A DNA stretch of 64,000 nucleotides, taken from assembly GCF_000379605.1 (NCBI RefSeq), contig NZ_KB902579.1:186111-250110 (forward strand), written 5' to 3'. This stretch comes from Rhizobium giardinii bv. giardinii H152 (GTDB taxonomy: Bacteria; Pseudomonadota; Alphaproteobacteria; Rhizobiales; Rhizobiaceae). Shown here in pieces: positions 33,450 to 42,011 of the stretch (positions are counted from its first letter, which is position 1; the number at the start of each line of letters is the position of its first letter). A model generated the notes under the pieces. It worked only from the letters and a program-made list of their open reading frames with translations, was not told the DNA's origin and searched no databases. Both the position numbers and the translations under genes were made by a program.

Positions 33450-33800
33450 CTATTTGTCGGACCAGACCGCGAGTTCGTAGCCGTCTGGGTCCTGGAAATG
33501 GAAGCGCCTGCCGCCCGGAAAGGAGAAGGTGTCCTTGACGATGCGGGCGCCGGCCGCTTCCAGCCGAGCCTGGGTGGCTGCAAGATCGTCTGCATACAGG
33601 ATCACCAGCGGTCCGCCCGGTTTCACCGTTCCGGTCGTCAAGCCGCCCGTCAGGCGACCGTCGCTGAATTCACAATATTGCGGACCGTAGTCGGTGAACG
33701 ACCAGCCGAACGCGGCGCCGTAAAACGCTTTTGAACGGGCGATATCCGATACCGCGAATTCGATATTGTCGATCTGGCGATCAACGCCCTTCTGTCCCAT
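33450..33800 (-). CDS. VOC family protein (glyoxalase/bleomycin resistance fold)
   Basis: A 116-residue single-module VOC protein. It shows the beta-alpha-beta-beta-beta pattern: IDNIEFAVSDIARSKAFYGAAFGW at the start, LVILYADDLAATQARLEAAGARIV in the middle and RRFHFQDPDGYELAVWSDK at the end, with the metal-ligand Glu in the last segment. Members are isomerases, dioxygenases or binding proteins; the substrate is unknown. The Met at 33800 is preferred, since the upstream extension runs into the neighbouring gene. It lies 14 bases from the SRPBCC gene on the same strand. Confidence 0.8.
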   Translation of the reverse strand: MGQKGVDRQIDNIEFAVSDIARSKAFYGAAFGWSFTDYGPQYCEFSDGRLTGGLTTGTVKPGGPLVILYADDLAATQARLEAAGARIVKDTFSFPGGRRFHFQDPDGYELAVWSDK

Positions 33801-33814
33801 GGGTGGTGTCCTTG

Positions 33815-34213
33815 CTATGTTTCCAGACGTTTTTTCAACGTGTTGAGGTCTTTCAGAACCCATCTGAAATCGGCCTCGAACTGTTCCTCGCTCACATCGG
33901 GCAGCCGCAGCAGCGTGAACATGACCTCGGCGCCGTCGCCATTGGGCACGACACGCAGCGCATTGTGGACTTCAAGTCCCGATGCCATCGTCACGATATG
34001 GTCCATCACGCCGAAATCGTTCTCCGGCGCAAATTTCACGCGGACGCTGCCCAGCGGGCCATGCGCCACCCAATTCTCACCGTCGGCCTCCAGGCCGCTG
34101 CCGAGGCCGGAGGCCCAGAGCGCCATGTTTTCCGGCTTGGCCGCAAAGTCGTAAACTTCACGCCAATTTCTCTCGATGCTGATGTGAACGATCCTGGCTT
34201 GCCTCGCGCTCAT
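33815..34213 (-). CDS. SRPBCC family (polyketide cyclase/START-like) protein
   Basis: A 132-residue helix-grip-fold protein. It begins MSARQARIVHISIERNW and contains VYDFAAKPENMALWASGLG and a C-terminal long helix DVSEEQFEADFRWVLKDLNTLKKRLE, as usual for SRPBCC proteins. It could bind a small hydrophobic ligand; no function can be named. The ATG at 34213 is chosen from the pattern of the fold; an AGGAAAG sequence lies just upstream. It may form an operon with the VOC gene. Confidence 0.78.
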   Translation of the reverse strand: MSARQARIVHISIERNWREVYDFAAKPENMALWASGLGSGLEADGENWVAHGPLGSVRVKFAPENDFGVMDHIVTMASGLEVHNALRVVPNGDGAEVMFTLLRLPDVSEEQFEADFRWVLKDLNTLKKRLET

Positions 34214-34528
34214 CGGTACTTTCCTTCCACGTGTCTGCGAGTTCGATGGAAAATGCGGCGCAAAGTCTTGGGCAAGACGGAAAATCGCCGTGCCGTGTGA
34301 GCGCTCGGGGCGTTCGTCCAAGCTTACCCGGCCTACCCGGAAAAGTCTCGCTTTCGACAACAATCACTTGTCGTTAATCGATTTGAATGCCAAAACTCCG
34401 TCAGCATGCAAGGCGCTTTGAGGCATCCCCTGCCGCACGAAACCGCCCTGCATAAGTCAATCTGGTGTAGTTATGGCGCATGTCCAGCCGGACATCGGCC
34501 GCTTCACTGTCTAACGGAGGCACATACG
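34214..34528. other. divergent promoter region, SRPBCC gene and gnd
   Basis: A 315-base gap between divergent genes. It must hold both promoters, but no operator-like repeat or RNA element is apparent. The gnd frame is open upstream with poor codon use. Confidence 0.4.
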
Positions 34529-35959
34529 GTGGCACAGGCGGAAATCGGCCTTATCGGTCTTGGCGTTATGGGATCGAATCTGGCGCTCAACATTGCCGAG
34601 AAAGGCAACAGGATCGCAGTCTTCAACCGTACGGTGGAAGCGACGCGGAAGTTCTTTGCCGATGCCGGCGAGCTGCAGAGCCAGATCGTGCCTTGCGAGA
34701 CCATCGAGGAGTTCGTTGCCGCCATCCGACCCCCACGGCCGATCATCATCATGATCAAGGCCGGCGAAGCCGTCGATCAGCAGATGGAACTGCTCAAGCC
34801 CTATCTTGAGAAGAACGACATCATGATCGATGCCGGCAATGCCAATTTCCGCGATACGATGCGTCGCTTCGACCATCTCAAGGACAGCGGCCTGACCTTC
34901 ATCGGCATGGGCGTTTCCGGCGGCGAGGAGGGCGCGCGCCACGGTCCGTCCATCATGGTCGGCGGCAGGCAGGAGTCCTGGAAACGCGTCGAAAAGGTGC
35001 TGACCTCGATCGCCGCGAAATATGACGGCGTCCCCTGCGTCGATTGGCTTGGCGAAAACGGCGCCGGTCACTTCGTCAAGACCATCCACAACGGCATCGA
35101 ATATGCCGACATGCAGATGATCGCCGAAATCTACGGCATCTTGCGTGATGGCCTGAAGATGGGCGCCACCGAAATCGGCGAAGTCTTTGGCGAGTGGAAC
35201 AGGGGCCGGCTGAATTCCTATCTTATCGAGATCACCGAGAAGGTGCTGAAGGCGGCAGACCCCATCACCGGCAGGCCGATCGTCGATCTGATCCTCGACA
35301 AGGCCGGCCAGAAGGGCACGGGCAAATGGTCGGTGATCGAGGCGCAGAACATGGGCGTCCCGGCGACCGGCATCGAAGCCGCCGTCGCCGCACGCAGCAT
35401 CTCGTCGATGAAGGATGAGCGCGAAGCCGCCGAAAAGGTGCTGGGCCTGCCGAATGTCGGCGAGTTCAGGGTGGCCGACAAGGCTGCCTTCCTCAAGGAC
35501 CTCGAGAGCGCACTGCTTGCATCGAAGATCGGCGCCTATGCTCAAGGGTTTGCCGTCATGTCCGCCGCGTCCAAGGAATTCAACTGGAACCTGCCGATGC
35601 CGACCATCGCCAAGATCTGGCGCGCCGGCTGCATCATCCGCTCGCAGTTCCTCGATGAGATCACCACGGCCTTCACCAAGGATCCGGATGTCGCCAACCT
35701 GATCGTCACGCCGGCCTTTGCCAGGATGGTCAAGGAGAGCGACGGCGCGCTTCGCCGCGTCGTGTCCGCGGCCGCCCTCGGCGGCCTGCCGGTGCCGGCT
35801 CTCGCATCTGCGCTCGGCTATTTCGACAGCTACCGTCGCGGGCGCGGTACGGCGAACGTCATTCAGGCGCAGCGCGATTTCTTCGGCGCCCATGGCTTTG
35901 ATCGCATCGACGGCGAAGATGCGCACCATGGCCCTTGGGGCAGCGGCCTGAGCGCCTGA
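34529..35959 (+). CDS. gnd: 6-phosphogluconate dehydrogenase (NADP, decarboxylating)
   Basis: A 476-residue cytosolic enzyme converting 6-phosphogluconate to ribulose 5-phosphate with NADPH release in the pentose phosphate pathway. It has the cofactor motif GLIGLGVMGSNLALNIAEKG at the start, NFRDTMRR and MGVSGGEEGARHGPSIMVGG in the middle, and HFVKTIHNGIEYADMQ at the catalytic Lys-His. GTG at 34529 is preceded by GGAGG 8 bases away and gives the family length. A bidirectional terminator follows. Confidence 0.95.
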   Translation: MAQAEIGLIGLGVMGSNLALNIAEKGNRIAVFNRTVEATRKFFADAGELQSQIVPCETIEEFVAAIRPPRPIIIMIKAGEAVDQQMELLKPYLEKNDIMIDAGNANFRDTMRRFDHLKDSGLTFIGMGVSGGEEGARHGPSIMVGGRQESWKRVEKVLTSIAAKYDGVPCVDWLGENGAGHFVKTIHNGIEYADMQMIAEIYGILRDGLKMGATEIGEVFGEWNRGRLNSYLIEITEKVLKAADPITGRPIVDLILDKAGQKGTGKWSVIEAQNMGVPATGIEAAVAARSISSMKDEREAAEKVLGLPNVGEFRVADKAAFLKDLESALLASKIGAYAQGFAVMSAASKEFNWNLPMPTIAKIWRAGCIIRSQFLDEITTAFTKDPDVANLIVTPAFARMVKESDGALRRVVSAAALGGLPVPALASALGYFDSYRRGRGTANVIQAQRDFFGAHGFDRIDGEDAHHGPWGSGLSA

Positions 35960-35988
35960 TCTCGGCGCTCTCGTCGGGTCCCTGGACA

Positions 35989-36022
35989 AAAAAGCCGCGC
36001 GAATTGCTTCGCGCGGCTTTTT
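35989..36022. terminator. bidirectional terminator between gnd and the LacI gene
   Basis: AAAAAGCCGCGCGAA and TTCGCGCGGCTTTTT form a perfect 15-base stem with loop TTGC. T runs occur at the 3' side on both strands, so it serves gnd and the convergent regulator gene. Confidence 0.92.
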
Positions 36023-36040
36023 GCTTCTGTGAAATGCGCG

Positions 36041-37069
36041 TCAGATGGCCTGGCTCAGGCTCTGCAATTCTTCCGCCGGCAAACCGGCAATGCGGCCGAT
36101 TACCGCTTTCGCCAGCTCCCGGCCGGCGTGGCGGATGTCCTCGTTCATGGTGATGACTTCGGGACGCAGCCAGCTCAGGAAGTCGCTCGGCACCTTGGAC
36201 ACCATATCCACATGCTGCGTGAGCTTCTTGCCGACGGCTTCGAGGCCGGCGATCAACGCGATCGAACCGGCGCCGGAACCCGAAACGATGCCGTCGGGTG
36301 CGTCGTCGGAGCGCATCAGCGTCTCGAACGCTGCGCGGATTTCCGTCAGGCTGTTGTCGAGATCGACCGCGCCGAAGGCGACGGCCTCGACGCCGAAATC
36401 GCGGATGCCTTCGTCGAAGCCCTTGCGCATGTGGCGGTGGAAGGTCAGATGCGGCGGCGGCTGCAACAGGACGATTCGCTTGCGCCCGAGCTCCGCCAGC
36501 CGCCGGACGGCTTCATAGGCAAATCCTTCATTGTCGAAATCATGATAGGGGTGGATCAGTCCCATATCGGTGCGGCCATGGGTGGCGAAGGGAAAATTTC
36601 GCTCCATCATCAGTGCGACGCGCGGATCTTTCGGTTCCGTGCGCGAGATGATCACGCCGTCCGCGGCGCCGGTGTCGAGCACGTAGCGGACCGGGGCGAG
36701 GGCGTCCTTCGAAAACCCGTAGGGCGTGATGACCAGATGATAGGGCGTGGAGGCCAACACTTCCGAAATGCCGACGACGATCGGGCTGGTTAGTCCCATC
36801 ACCTCTTCTTCGAGTGACAGTACCAGGCTGATGACGTTGGTCTTGCCGGTGCGAAGGCGGACGCCGGCGCGGTTCGGCTGGTAGCCCACCTGTTTGGCGA
36901 CAAGCCGGACACGCTCCTTGGTTTCGGCGCCGATATCGGGCGCATCCTTCAAGGCACGCGAGACCGTCGTGATGCCAAGGCCCGTCATGAAGGCGATTGT
37001 CTTCAGGGTCGGGCGCTCCTGCAATGAGGGGGACGCCGAGGCCTGGTTGCTCTTGGTCTTCTCGTCCAT
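36041..37069 (-). CDS. LacI family transcriptional regulator
   Basis: A 342-residue LacI-family repressor. The helix-turn-helix at about 20-70 contains LKTIAFMTGLGITTVSRALKD and the hinge VGYQPNRAGVRLRTGKT. The periplasmic-binding-protein-like domain follows with VGISEVLASTPYHLVITPY and DGVISGSGAGSIALIAGLEA-type segments. It is divergent from the carbohydrate ABC operon, with two matching palindromes in the 482-base gap, and probably represses that operon. An N-terminal serine-rich extension of about 18 residues precedes the HTH. Confidence 0.92.
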   Translation of the reverse strand: MDEKTKSNQASASPSLQERPTLKTIAFMTGLGITTVSRALKDAPDIGAETKERVRLVAKQVGYQPNRAGVRLRTGKTNVISLVLSLEEEVMGLTSPIVVGISEVLASTPYHLVITPYGFSKDALAPVRYVLDTGAADGVIISRTEPKDPRVALMMERNFPFATHGRTDMGLIHPYHDFDNEGFAYEAVRRLAELGRKRIVLLQPPPHLTFHRHMRKGFDEGIRDFGVEAVAFGAVDLDNSLTEIRAAFETLMRSDDAPDGIVSGSGAGSIALIAGLEAVGKKLTQHVDMVSKVPSDFLSWLRPEVITMNEDIRHAGRELAKAVIGRIAGLPAEELQSLSQAI

Positions 37070-37200
37070 TCCCGCCTATCGCCTTTTCATGTTCGTCCGC
37101 ATCTTTTCCTGCGGCAGACCCTCTCTGGTCTTTCATGCCTTATATACGATTTATGACATATGGGCACCCGTCGCCTAAGCGCGCTCAATTTGTCGAAAAT

Positions 37201-37214
37201 CTGTAACGATACAG
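37201..37214. promoter_or_regulatory. LacI-type operator, distal site
   Basis: CTGTAACGATACAG has 7-base half sites with one mismatch around the central CG. It lies 131 bases upstream of the regulator gene and 338 bases before the binding-protein gene, a position fitting autoregulation. It shares TGTAAC/TACAG with the proximal site. Confidence 0.6.
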
Positions 37215-37521
37215 TTTGCTTGTCGAGCGCTTTTTTTATCGACTATCAGCGCGGTCTCTCCGTAAGGTTGTATCTCGCAATGCATCATGAAGACTTTGCA
37301 TCTGCGAAAAGAAGGTCGCGTTTCAAAAGCTTCGCATCTTAAGAAATGTGCTGAAATTCCCGGATAAAAATGACTTTCTGTCCAAACTGCACGTCAACAT
37401 GAGTGACGCAGGCTGATCTACAATGCACCTTCGAAATACCCGTAATAATTGTTGTGAAAATTTCTTAAGAATTTCGCGTTGTGGCTGTTGCGCATGCAAA
37501 TCGATTGAACTAAGTTTTTTC

Positions 37522-37535
37522 CGGTAACGTTACAG
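37522..37535. promoter_or_regulatory. LacI-type operator, proximal site
   Basis: CGGTAACGTTACAG, with a central 10-base perfect palindrome GTAACGTTAC, lies 17 bases before the ATG of the sugar-binding protein, overlapping where RNA polymerase or the ribosome must load. The rest of the 482-base gap 37070-37551 shows no gene. Occupancy by the adjacent LacI regulator would block the operon. Confidence 0.7.
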
Positions 37536-37551
37536 TGAGGGAGGAGAACTC

Positions 37552-38787
37552 ATGAAATTGCGTTTGTTGGCAGCTGCTTTGGCGGCGACTGTTGTGCTTC
37601 CATTGAGCGTAGCCAGCGCTACCGATCTGGAAGTAACTCATTGGTGGACGTCCGGTGGCGAAGCCGCGGCGGTCGCCGAACTGGCAAAAGCATTCGACGC
37701 GACCGGCAATCACTGGGTTGATGGCGCCATTGCCGGTTCGGGTGGTACCGCCCGGCCGATCATGATCAGCCGCATCACTGGCGGCGATCCGATGGGGGCA
37801 ACGCAGTTCAACCACGGCCGGCAGGCGGAGGAACTGGTAGAGGCCGGCCTGATGCGTGACCTGACCGACGTCGCCACCAGGGAGAACTGGAAGGATATCG
37901 TCAAGCCGTCGAGCCTGCTCGACAGTTGCACCATCGAAGGCAAGATCTATTGCGCGCCGGTCAATATCCACTCCTGGCAGTGGCTGTGGCTGTCGAATGC
38001 GGCCTTCAAGCAGGCCGGCGTCGAGGTGCCGAAGAACTGGGACGAATTCGTCGCCGCGGCCCCGGCCCTGGAGAAGGCTGGCATCATACCGCTCGCCGTC
38101 GGTGGCCAGCCCTGGCAGTCGGCCGGTGCGTTTGACGTGCTGATGGTCGCGATTGCCGGCAAGGACGTCTTCAACAAGGTGTTCGGCGAGAAGGATGCGG
38201 AAGTGGCCGCAGGTCCCGATATCGCCAAGGTCTTCAAGGCTGCTGATGATGCCCGCAAGATGTCCAAGGGCAGCAACGTGCAGGATTGGAACCAGGCCAC
38301 CAATCTGGTCATCACCGGCAAGGCCGGCGGCCAGATCATGGGCGACTGGGCGCAAGGCGAATTCCAGGTTGCCGGCCAGAAGGCTGGCACGGACTATACC
38401 TGCCTTCCGGGTCTTGGCGTCAACGAGATCATCTCTACCGGCGGCGATGCTTTCTACTTCCCGCTGCTGAAGGATGAGGAAAAGTCGAAGGCACAGGAAG
38501 TGCTCGCCTCGACGCTGCTCGATCCGAAGACGCAGGTCGCCTTCAATCTGAAGAAGGGGTCGCTGCCGGTACGCGGTGACGTCGACCTCGATACAGCCAA
38601 TGACTGCATGAAGAAGGGTCTCGAGATCCTTGCCAAGGGCAATGTGATCCAGGGCACCGACCAGCTTTTGTCCGCAGACAGCCAGAAGCAGAAGGAAGAC
38701 CTCTTCTCGGAGTTCTTCGCCAACCCCTCGATGACGCCGGAAGATGCGCAGAAGCGCTTCACCGACATCATCGCGTCGGCCGATTGA
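37552..38787 (+). CDS. carbohydrate ABC transporter, periplasmic binding protein
   Basis: A 411-residue family 1 solute-binding protein with a signal peptide cleaved near residue 24 (VASAT). The mature start LEVTHWWTSGGEAAAVAEL is typical of the CUT1 (AraN/UgpB/AglE-like) group. Aromatic residues in VNIHSWQWLWLS probably stack on sugar rings, fitting an oligosaccharide ligand. The ligand is probably a beta-mannoside, judging by the GH2 gene in the same operon. A GGGAGGAG ribosome site precedes the ATG. Confidence 0.9.
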   Translation: MKLRLLAAALAATVVLPLSVASATDLEVTHWWTSGGEAAAVAELAKAFDATGNHWVDGAIAGSGGTARPIMISRITGGDPMGATQFNHGRQAEELVEAGLMRDLTDVATRENWKDIVKPSSLLDSCTIEGKIYCAPVNIHSWQWLWLSNAAFKQAGVEVPKNWDEFVAAAPALEKAGIIPLAVGGQPWQSAGAFDVLMVAIAGKDVFNKVFGEKDAEVAAGPDIAKVFKAADDARKMSKGSNVQDWNQATNLVITGKAGGQIMGDWAQGEFQVAGQKAGTDYTCLPGLGVNEIISTGGDAFYFPLLKDEEKSKAQEVLASTLLDPKTQVAFNLKKGSLPVRGDVDLDTANDCMKKGLEILAKGNVIQGTDQLLSADSQKQKEDLFSEFFANPSMTPEDAQKRFTDIIASAD

Positions 38788-38809
38788 TCAACGGCTACTC
38801 TATCGAAAG

Positions 38810-38834
38810 CCGGCTCCGCCTCGCGCGGGGCCGG
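38810..38834 (+). other. intercistronic hairpin after the binding-protein gene
   Basis: CCGGCTCCGC pairs with GCGGGGCCGG (one G-U), 22 bases past the stop, in the 207-base gap before the first permease. There is no T run, so mRNA stabilisation of the binding-protein message is more likely than full termination. Confidence 0.6.
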
Positions 38835-38994
38835 TTCGAAACTCAAACCCGGAAGTTCAATGCCGGCTGTTGCGGTGGGCTCAGGATACCGCGCCACGGA
38901 CCGGCGATCCTTCGGACTTGAGGATGGAGCGAAGTGCTGCGGTGTGCGCCGCCGCTTTCAATCGGATGAACCTGATCCAGGGGAGGAATGAGAC

Positions 38995-39897
38995 ATGACG
39001 GGCCAAGCGTATGCCGGCCGGCCAAACCAGTTGTTGCGCAATCTGCATTCCAAGATTGCCTCAATTCCGATGATACTGACCGCCGTCGTGATCTTTCTCG
39101 GCGGCACGCTTTGGACGGTGTTTTATTCCTTCACCAATTCGAAGCTCCTGCCGCGCCTATCGTTTGTCGGGCTTGATCAGTATGAGCGCCTGTGGGCAGC
39201 CCCGCGCTGGCTGATGTCCATCCAGAACCTTGCCATTTACGGCTTCTTCTCGCTGATTTTCAGCCTGGTGATCGGTTTCGTGCTCGCTGCGCTGATGGAC
39301 CAGAAAATCCGCTTCGAGAATACGTTTCGGACGATCTTCCTCTATCCGTTCGCTCTCTCCTTCATCGTCACCGGCCTGGTCTGGCAATGGGTGCTCAATC
39401 CGGAATTCGGCGTGCAGTCGGTGGTCCGGTCGCTCGGCTGGACGAGCTTCACCTTCGATCCGCTCTACAATCAAAGCATCGTCATCTACGGCATCCTGAT
39501 CGCCGCCCTCTGGCAGGGAACGGGTCTCGTCATGTGCCTGATGCTCGCCGGCCTGCGCGGCATCGACGAGGACATCTGGAAGGCCTCGCGCGTCGACGGC
39601 ATTCCGATGTGGAAAACCTACCTCTTCATCATCATTCCGATGATGCGCGCCGTCTTCATCACCACGCTGGTCATCATCGCAAGCGGCATCGTCCGGGTCT
39701 ACGACCTCGTCGTGGCGCAGACCAGCGGCGGTCCCGGCATCGCCTCCGAAGTGCCTGCCAAATATGTCTACGACTACATGTTCCAGGCGCAGAACCTCGG
39801 TCAGGGGTTTGCCGCCTCGACCATGATGCTGATCACCGTCGCCATCATCATCGTGCCCTGGGCCTATCTGGAATTCGGAGGACGCAAGCGTGGATGA
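38995..39897 (+). CDS. carbohydrate ABC transporter, permease 1 (MalF-like)
   Basis: A 300-residue inner-membrane permease with six hydrophobic segments. The EAA loop appears as DEDIWKASRVDGIPMWKTYLFIIIPMMR near residues 187-215. Segments such as GLVWQWVLNPEFGVQSV are typical of CUT1 permeases. A GGGAGGAATGAG sequence supports the ATG at 38995. It overlaps permease 2 by 8 bases. Confidence 0.92.
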   Translation: MTGQAYAGRPNQLLRNLHSKIASIPMILTAVVIFLGGTLWTVFYSFTNSKLLPRLSFVGLDQYERLWAAPRWLMSIQNLAIYGFFSLIFSLVIGFVLAALMDQKIRFENTFRTIFLYPFALSFIVTGLVWQWVLNPEFGVQSVVRSLGWTSFTFDPLYNQSIVIYGILIAALWQGTGLVMCLMLAGLRGIDEDIWKASRVDGIPMWKTYLFIIIPMMRAVFITTLVIIASGIVRVYDLVVAQTSGGPGIASEVPAKYVYDYMFQAQNLGQGFAASTMMLITVAIIIVPWAYLEFGGRKRG

Positions 39898-40825
39898 CAC
39901 CGTATCGCTCAAGGGGCGGGCTGCCCACAGCGCCTCAAGACTTGCCCCGGGCCCGAAGGGCAAAAAGCCTCGCCCGATGTTTTCTCCCAGAAACATCATG
40001 ATCTATGGCGCGCTGATCTTCGCCGCGGCCTATTATCTGCTGCCGCTCTACGTCATGGTGGTGACGTCGTTGAAGGGCATGCCGGAAATCCGGCTCGGCA
40101 ACATCTTCTCGCCTCCTCTCGAGATAACCTTCGAACCATGGGTCAAGGCATGGTCCAGCGCCTGCACGGGCCTGAATTGTGACGGGTTGTCGCGCGGATT
40201 CTGGAACTCGGTCCGTATCACCATTCCCTCGACGGTCGTCTCGATCGCGATCGCGTCGATCAACGGCTACGCGCTGGCGAACTGGCGGTTCAAGGGCGCC
40301 GACCTGTTCTTCACGATCCTCATCGTCGGCGCCTTCATCCCTTATCAGGTGATGATTTATCCGATCGTCATCGTTCTGCGCGAAATCGGTCTCTATGGCT
40401 CGCTGACGGGTCTGATCATCGTCCACACCATCTTCGGCATGCCCATCCTGACGCTTCTCTTCCGCAACTACTTCTCGTCGCTGCCGGAAGAACTGTTCAA
40501 GGCGGCGCGCATCGACGGTGCCGGGTTCTGGACGATCTATTTCAAGATCATGCTGCCGATGTCGCTGCCGATCTTCGTCGTCGCCATGATCCTGCAGATC
40601 ACCGGCATCTGGAACGACTTCCTGTTCGGCGTCGTGTTCACCCGACCGGAATATTATCCGATGACCGTCCAGCTCAACAACATCGTCAACTCGGTCCAGG
40701 GCGTGAAGGAATACAACGTCAACATGGCGGCGACCATCCTGACGGGGGCCGTTCCATTGATCGTCTATTTCGTTTCCGGACGGCTTTTTGTCCGCGGTAT
40801 TGCCGCCGGCGCAGTGAAAGGGTGA
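39890..40825 (+). CDS. carbohydrate ABC transporter, permease 2 (MalG-like)
   Basis: A 311-residue inner-membrane permease. After a polar N-terminal region of about 35 residues come six hydrophobic segments; the EAA loop is [27 protein letters not shown] near 200-226, and the C-terminus ends with [11 protein letters not shown], as in MalG-type proteins. The GTG start has GGAGGAC 7 bases upstream and gives an 8-base overlap with permease 1. Confidence 0.92.
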   Translation: MDDTVSLKGRAAHSASRLAPGPKGKKPRPMFSPRNIMIYGALIFAAAYYLLPLYVMVVTSLKGMPEIRLGNIFSPPLEITFEPWVKAWSSACTGLNCDGLSRGFWNSVRITIPSTVVSIAIASINGYALANWRFKGADLFFTILIVGAFIPYQVMIYPIVIVLREIGLYGSLTGLIIVHTIFGMPILTLLFRNYFSSLPEELFKAARIDGAGFWTIYFKIMLPMSLPIFVVAMILQITGIWNDFLFGVVFTRPEYYPMTVQLNNIVNSVQGVKEYNVNMAATILTGAVPLIVYFVSGRLFVRGIAAGAVKG

Positions 40826-40829
40826 GTGC

Positions 40830-41921
40830 ATGAACAACGTCAGCGTATCGGTCAGGGATCTGTCGTTGAGCTTCGGTGCCGTCACCGTGCTCGACACGCT
40901 TAACCTCGACATCCAGAACGGCGAATTCCTCGTCCTGCTCGGCTCGTCCGGCTGCGGCAAGTCCACACTCTTGAACTGCATTGCCGGTCTTCTCGACGTC
41001 ACCAACGGCCAGATCTTCATCAAGGACAAGAACGTCACGTGGGAGGAGCCCAAGGACCGCGGCATCGGCATGGTGTTCCAGTCCTACGCGCTCTATCCGC
41101 AGATGACGGTCGAGCGGAACCTGTCCTTCGGCCTGCGCGTCGCAAAGCTGCCGGCTGCTGAAATCGACAAGCGTGTTGCGCGTGCCGCCGAAATCCTGCA
41201 GATCCAGCCGCTGCTCAAGCGCAAGCCCTCGGAACTGTCGGGCGGTCAGCGCCAGCGCGTCGCGATCGGCCGCGCCCTTGTTCGTGACGTCGATGTGTTC
41301 CTGTTCGATGAGCCGCTGTCCAACCTCGACGCCAAGCTGCGCTCGGAGCTGCGTGTCGAAATCAAGCGGCTTCACCAGTCGCTGAACAATACGATGATCT
41401 ACGTCACCCACGATCAGATCGAAGCCCTGACCTTGGCGGATCGTATTGCCGTCATGAAGAGCGGCGTCATCCAGCAGCTTGCCGATCCGATGACGATCTA
41501 CAATTTCCCTGAAAATCTCTTCGTCGCCGGCTTCATCGGTTCGCCGTCGATGAACTTCTTCCGCGGCGAGATCAAGGACCGGGGAGGGCGCAAGGTGATC
41601 GAGGTCAATGGCGTCGATTTCGGCATGGAGGCTTATCCGGCGCGCGGACCACTGGAGGCCGGCCGCAAGGTCGTGCTCGGCGTGCGGCCGGAACATGTGA
41701 AGGTCGATGAAAACGTGCCTGGACGGGAAGTTCACGATGCGGTCGTCGATATCGAGGAGCCGATGGGCGCCGACAATCTCCTGTGGTTGAAGCATGCGGG
41801 GCAGACCATGTCGGTGCGCATTGCCGGTGCGCGACGCTACGCGCCCGGGACGGCGCTGAAAATCAGTTTCGACATGTCGATGGCCTCGGTCTTCGACGCC
41901 GCCACCGAAAACAGGATCTGA
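40830..41921 (+). CDS. carbohydrate ABC transporter, ATP-binding protein (MalK/UgpC type)
   Basis: A 363-residue ATPase. Walker A is [10 protein letters not shown] (about 38-47), the signature is [18 protein letters not shown], Walker B is [16 protein letters not shown], and the C-terminal TOBE domain (from about 240) has [14 protein letters not shown] and [10 protein letters not shown]. It lies 4 bases downstream of permease 2 and completes a CUT1 importer encoded by one operon. Confidence 0.93.
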   Translation: MNNVSVSVRDLSLSFGAVTVLDTLNLDIQNGEFLVLLGSSGCGKSTLLNCIAGLLDVTNGQIFIKDKNVTWEEPKDRGIGMVFQSYALYPQMTVERNLSFGLRVAKLPAAEIDKRVARAAEILQIQPLLKRKPSELSGGQRQRVAIGRALVRDVDVFLFDEPLSNLDAKLRSELRVEIKRLHQSLNNTMIYVTHDQIEALTLADRIAVMKSGVIQQLADPMTIYNFPENLFVAGFIGSPSMNFFRGEIKDRGGRKVIEVNGVDFGMEAYPARGPLEAGRKVVLGVRPEHVKVDENVPGREVHDAVVDIEEPMGADNLLWLKHAGQTMSVRIAGARRYAPGTALKISFDMSMASVFDAATENRI

Positions 41922-41937
41922 TCAACTGCAACATCAT

Positions 41938-41958
41938 GCGGCCGCGCTCCGCGGCCGC
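41938..41958. other. GC-rich hairpin between the ATPase and GH2 genes
   Basis: GCGGCCGCG and CGCGGCCGC form a 9-bp stem with loop CTC, 17 bases past the ATPase stop. No T run. It may reduce read-through into the glycosidase gene or mark an mRNA processing site. Confidence 0.5.
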
Positions 41959-42011
41959 TTCGAAGATGATGACGCCCATCCCTGCGCTGGGCCGCAAATG
42001 GATTTTTGACA

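Noticed and set aside
34511-35989. 492-residue minus-strand ORF opposite gnd
   Set aside because: It mirrors gnd almost end to end and shows no motif. gnd is fully supported by motifs, start site and terminator.
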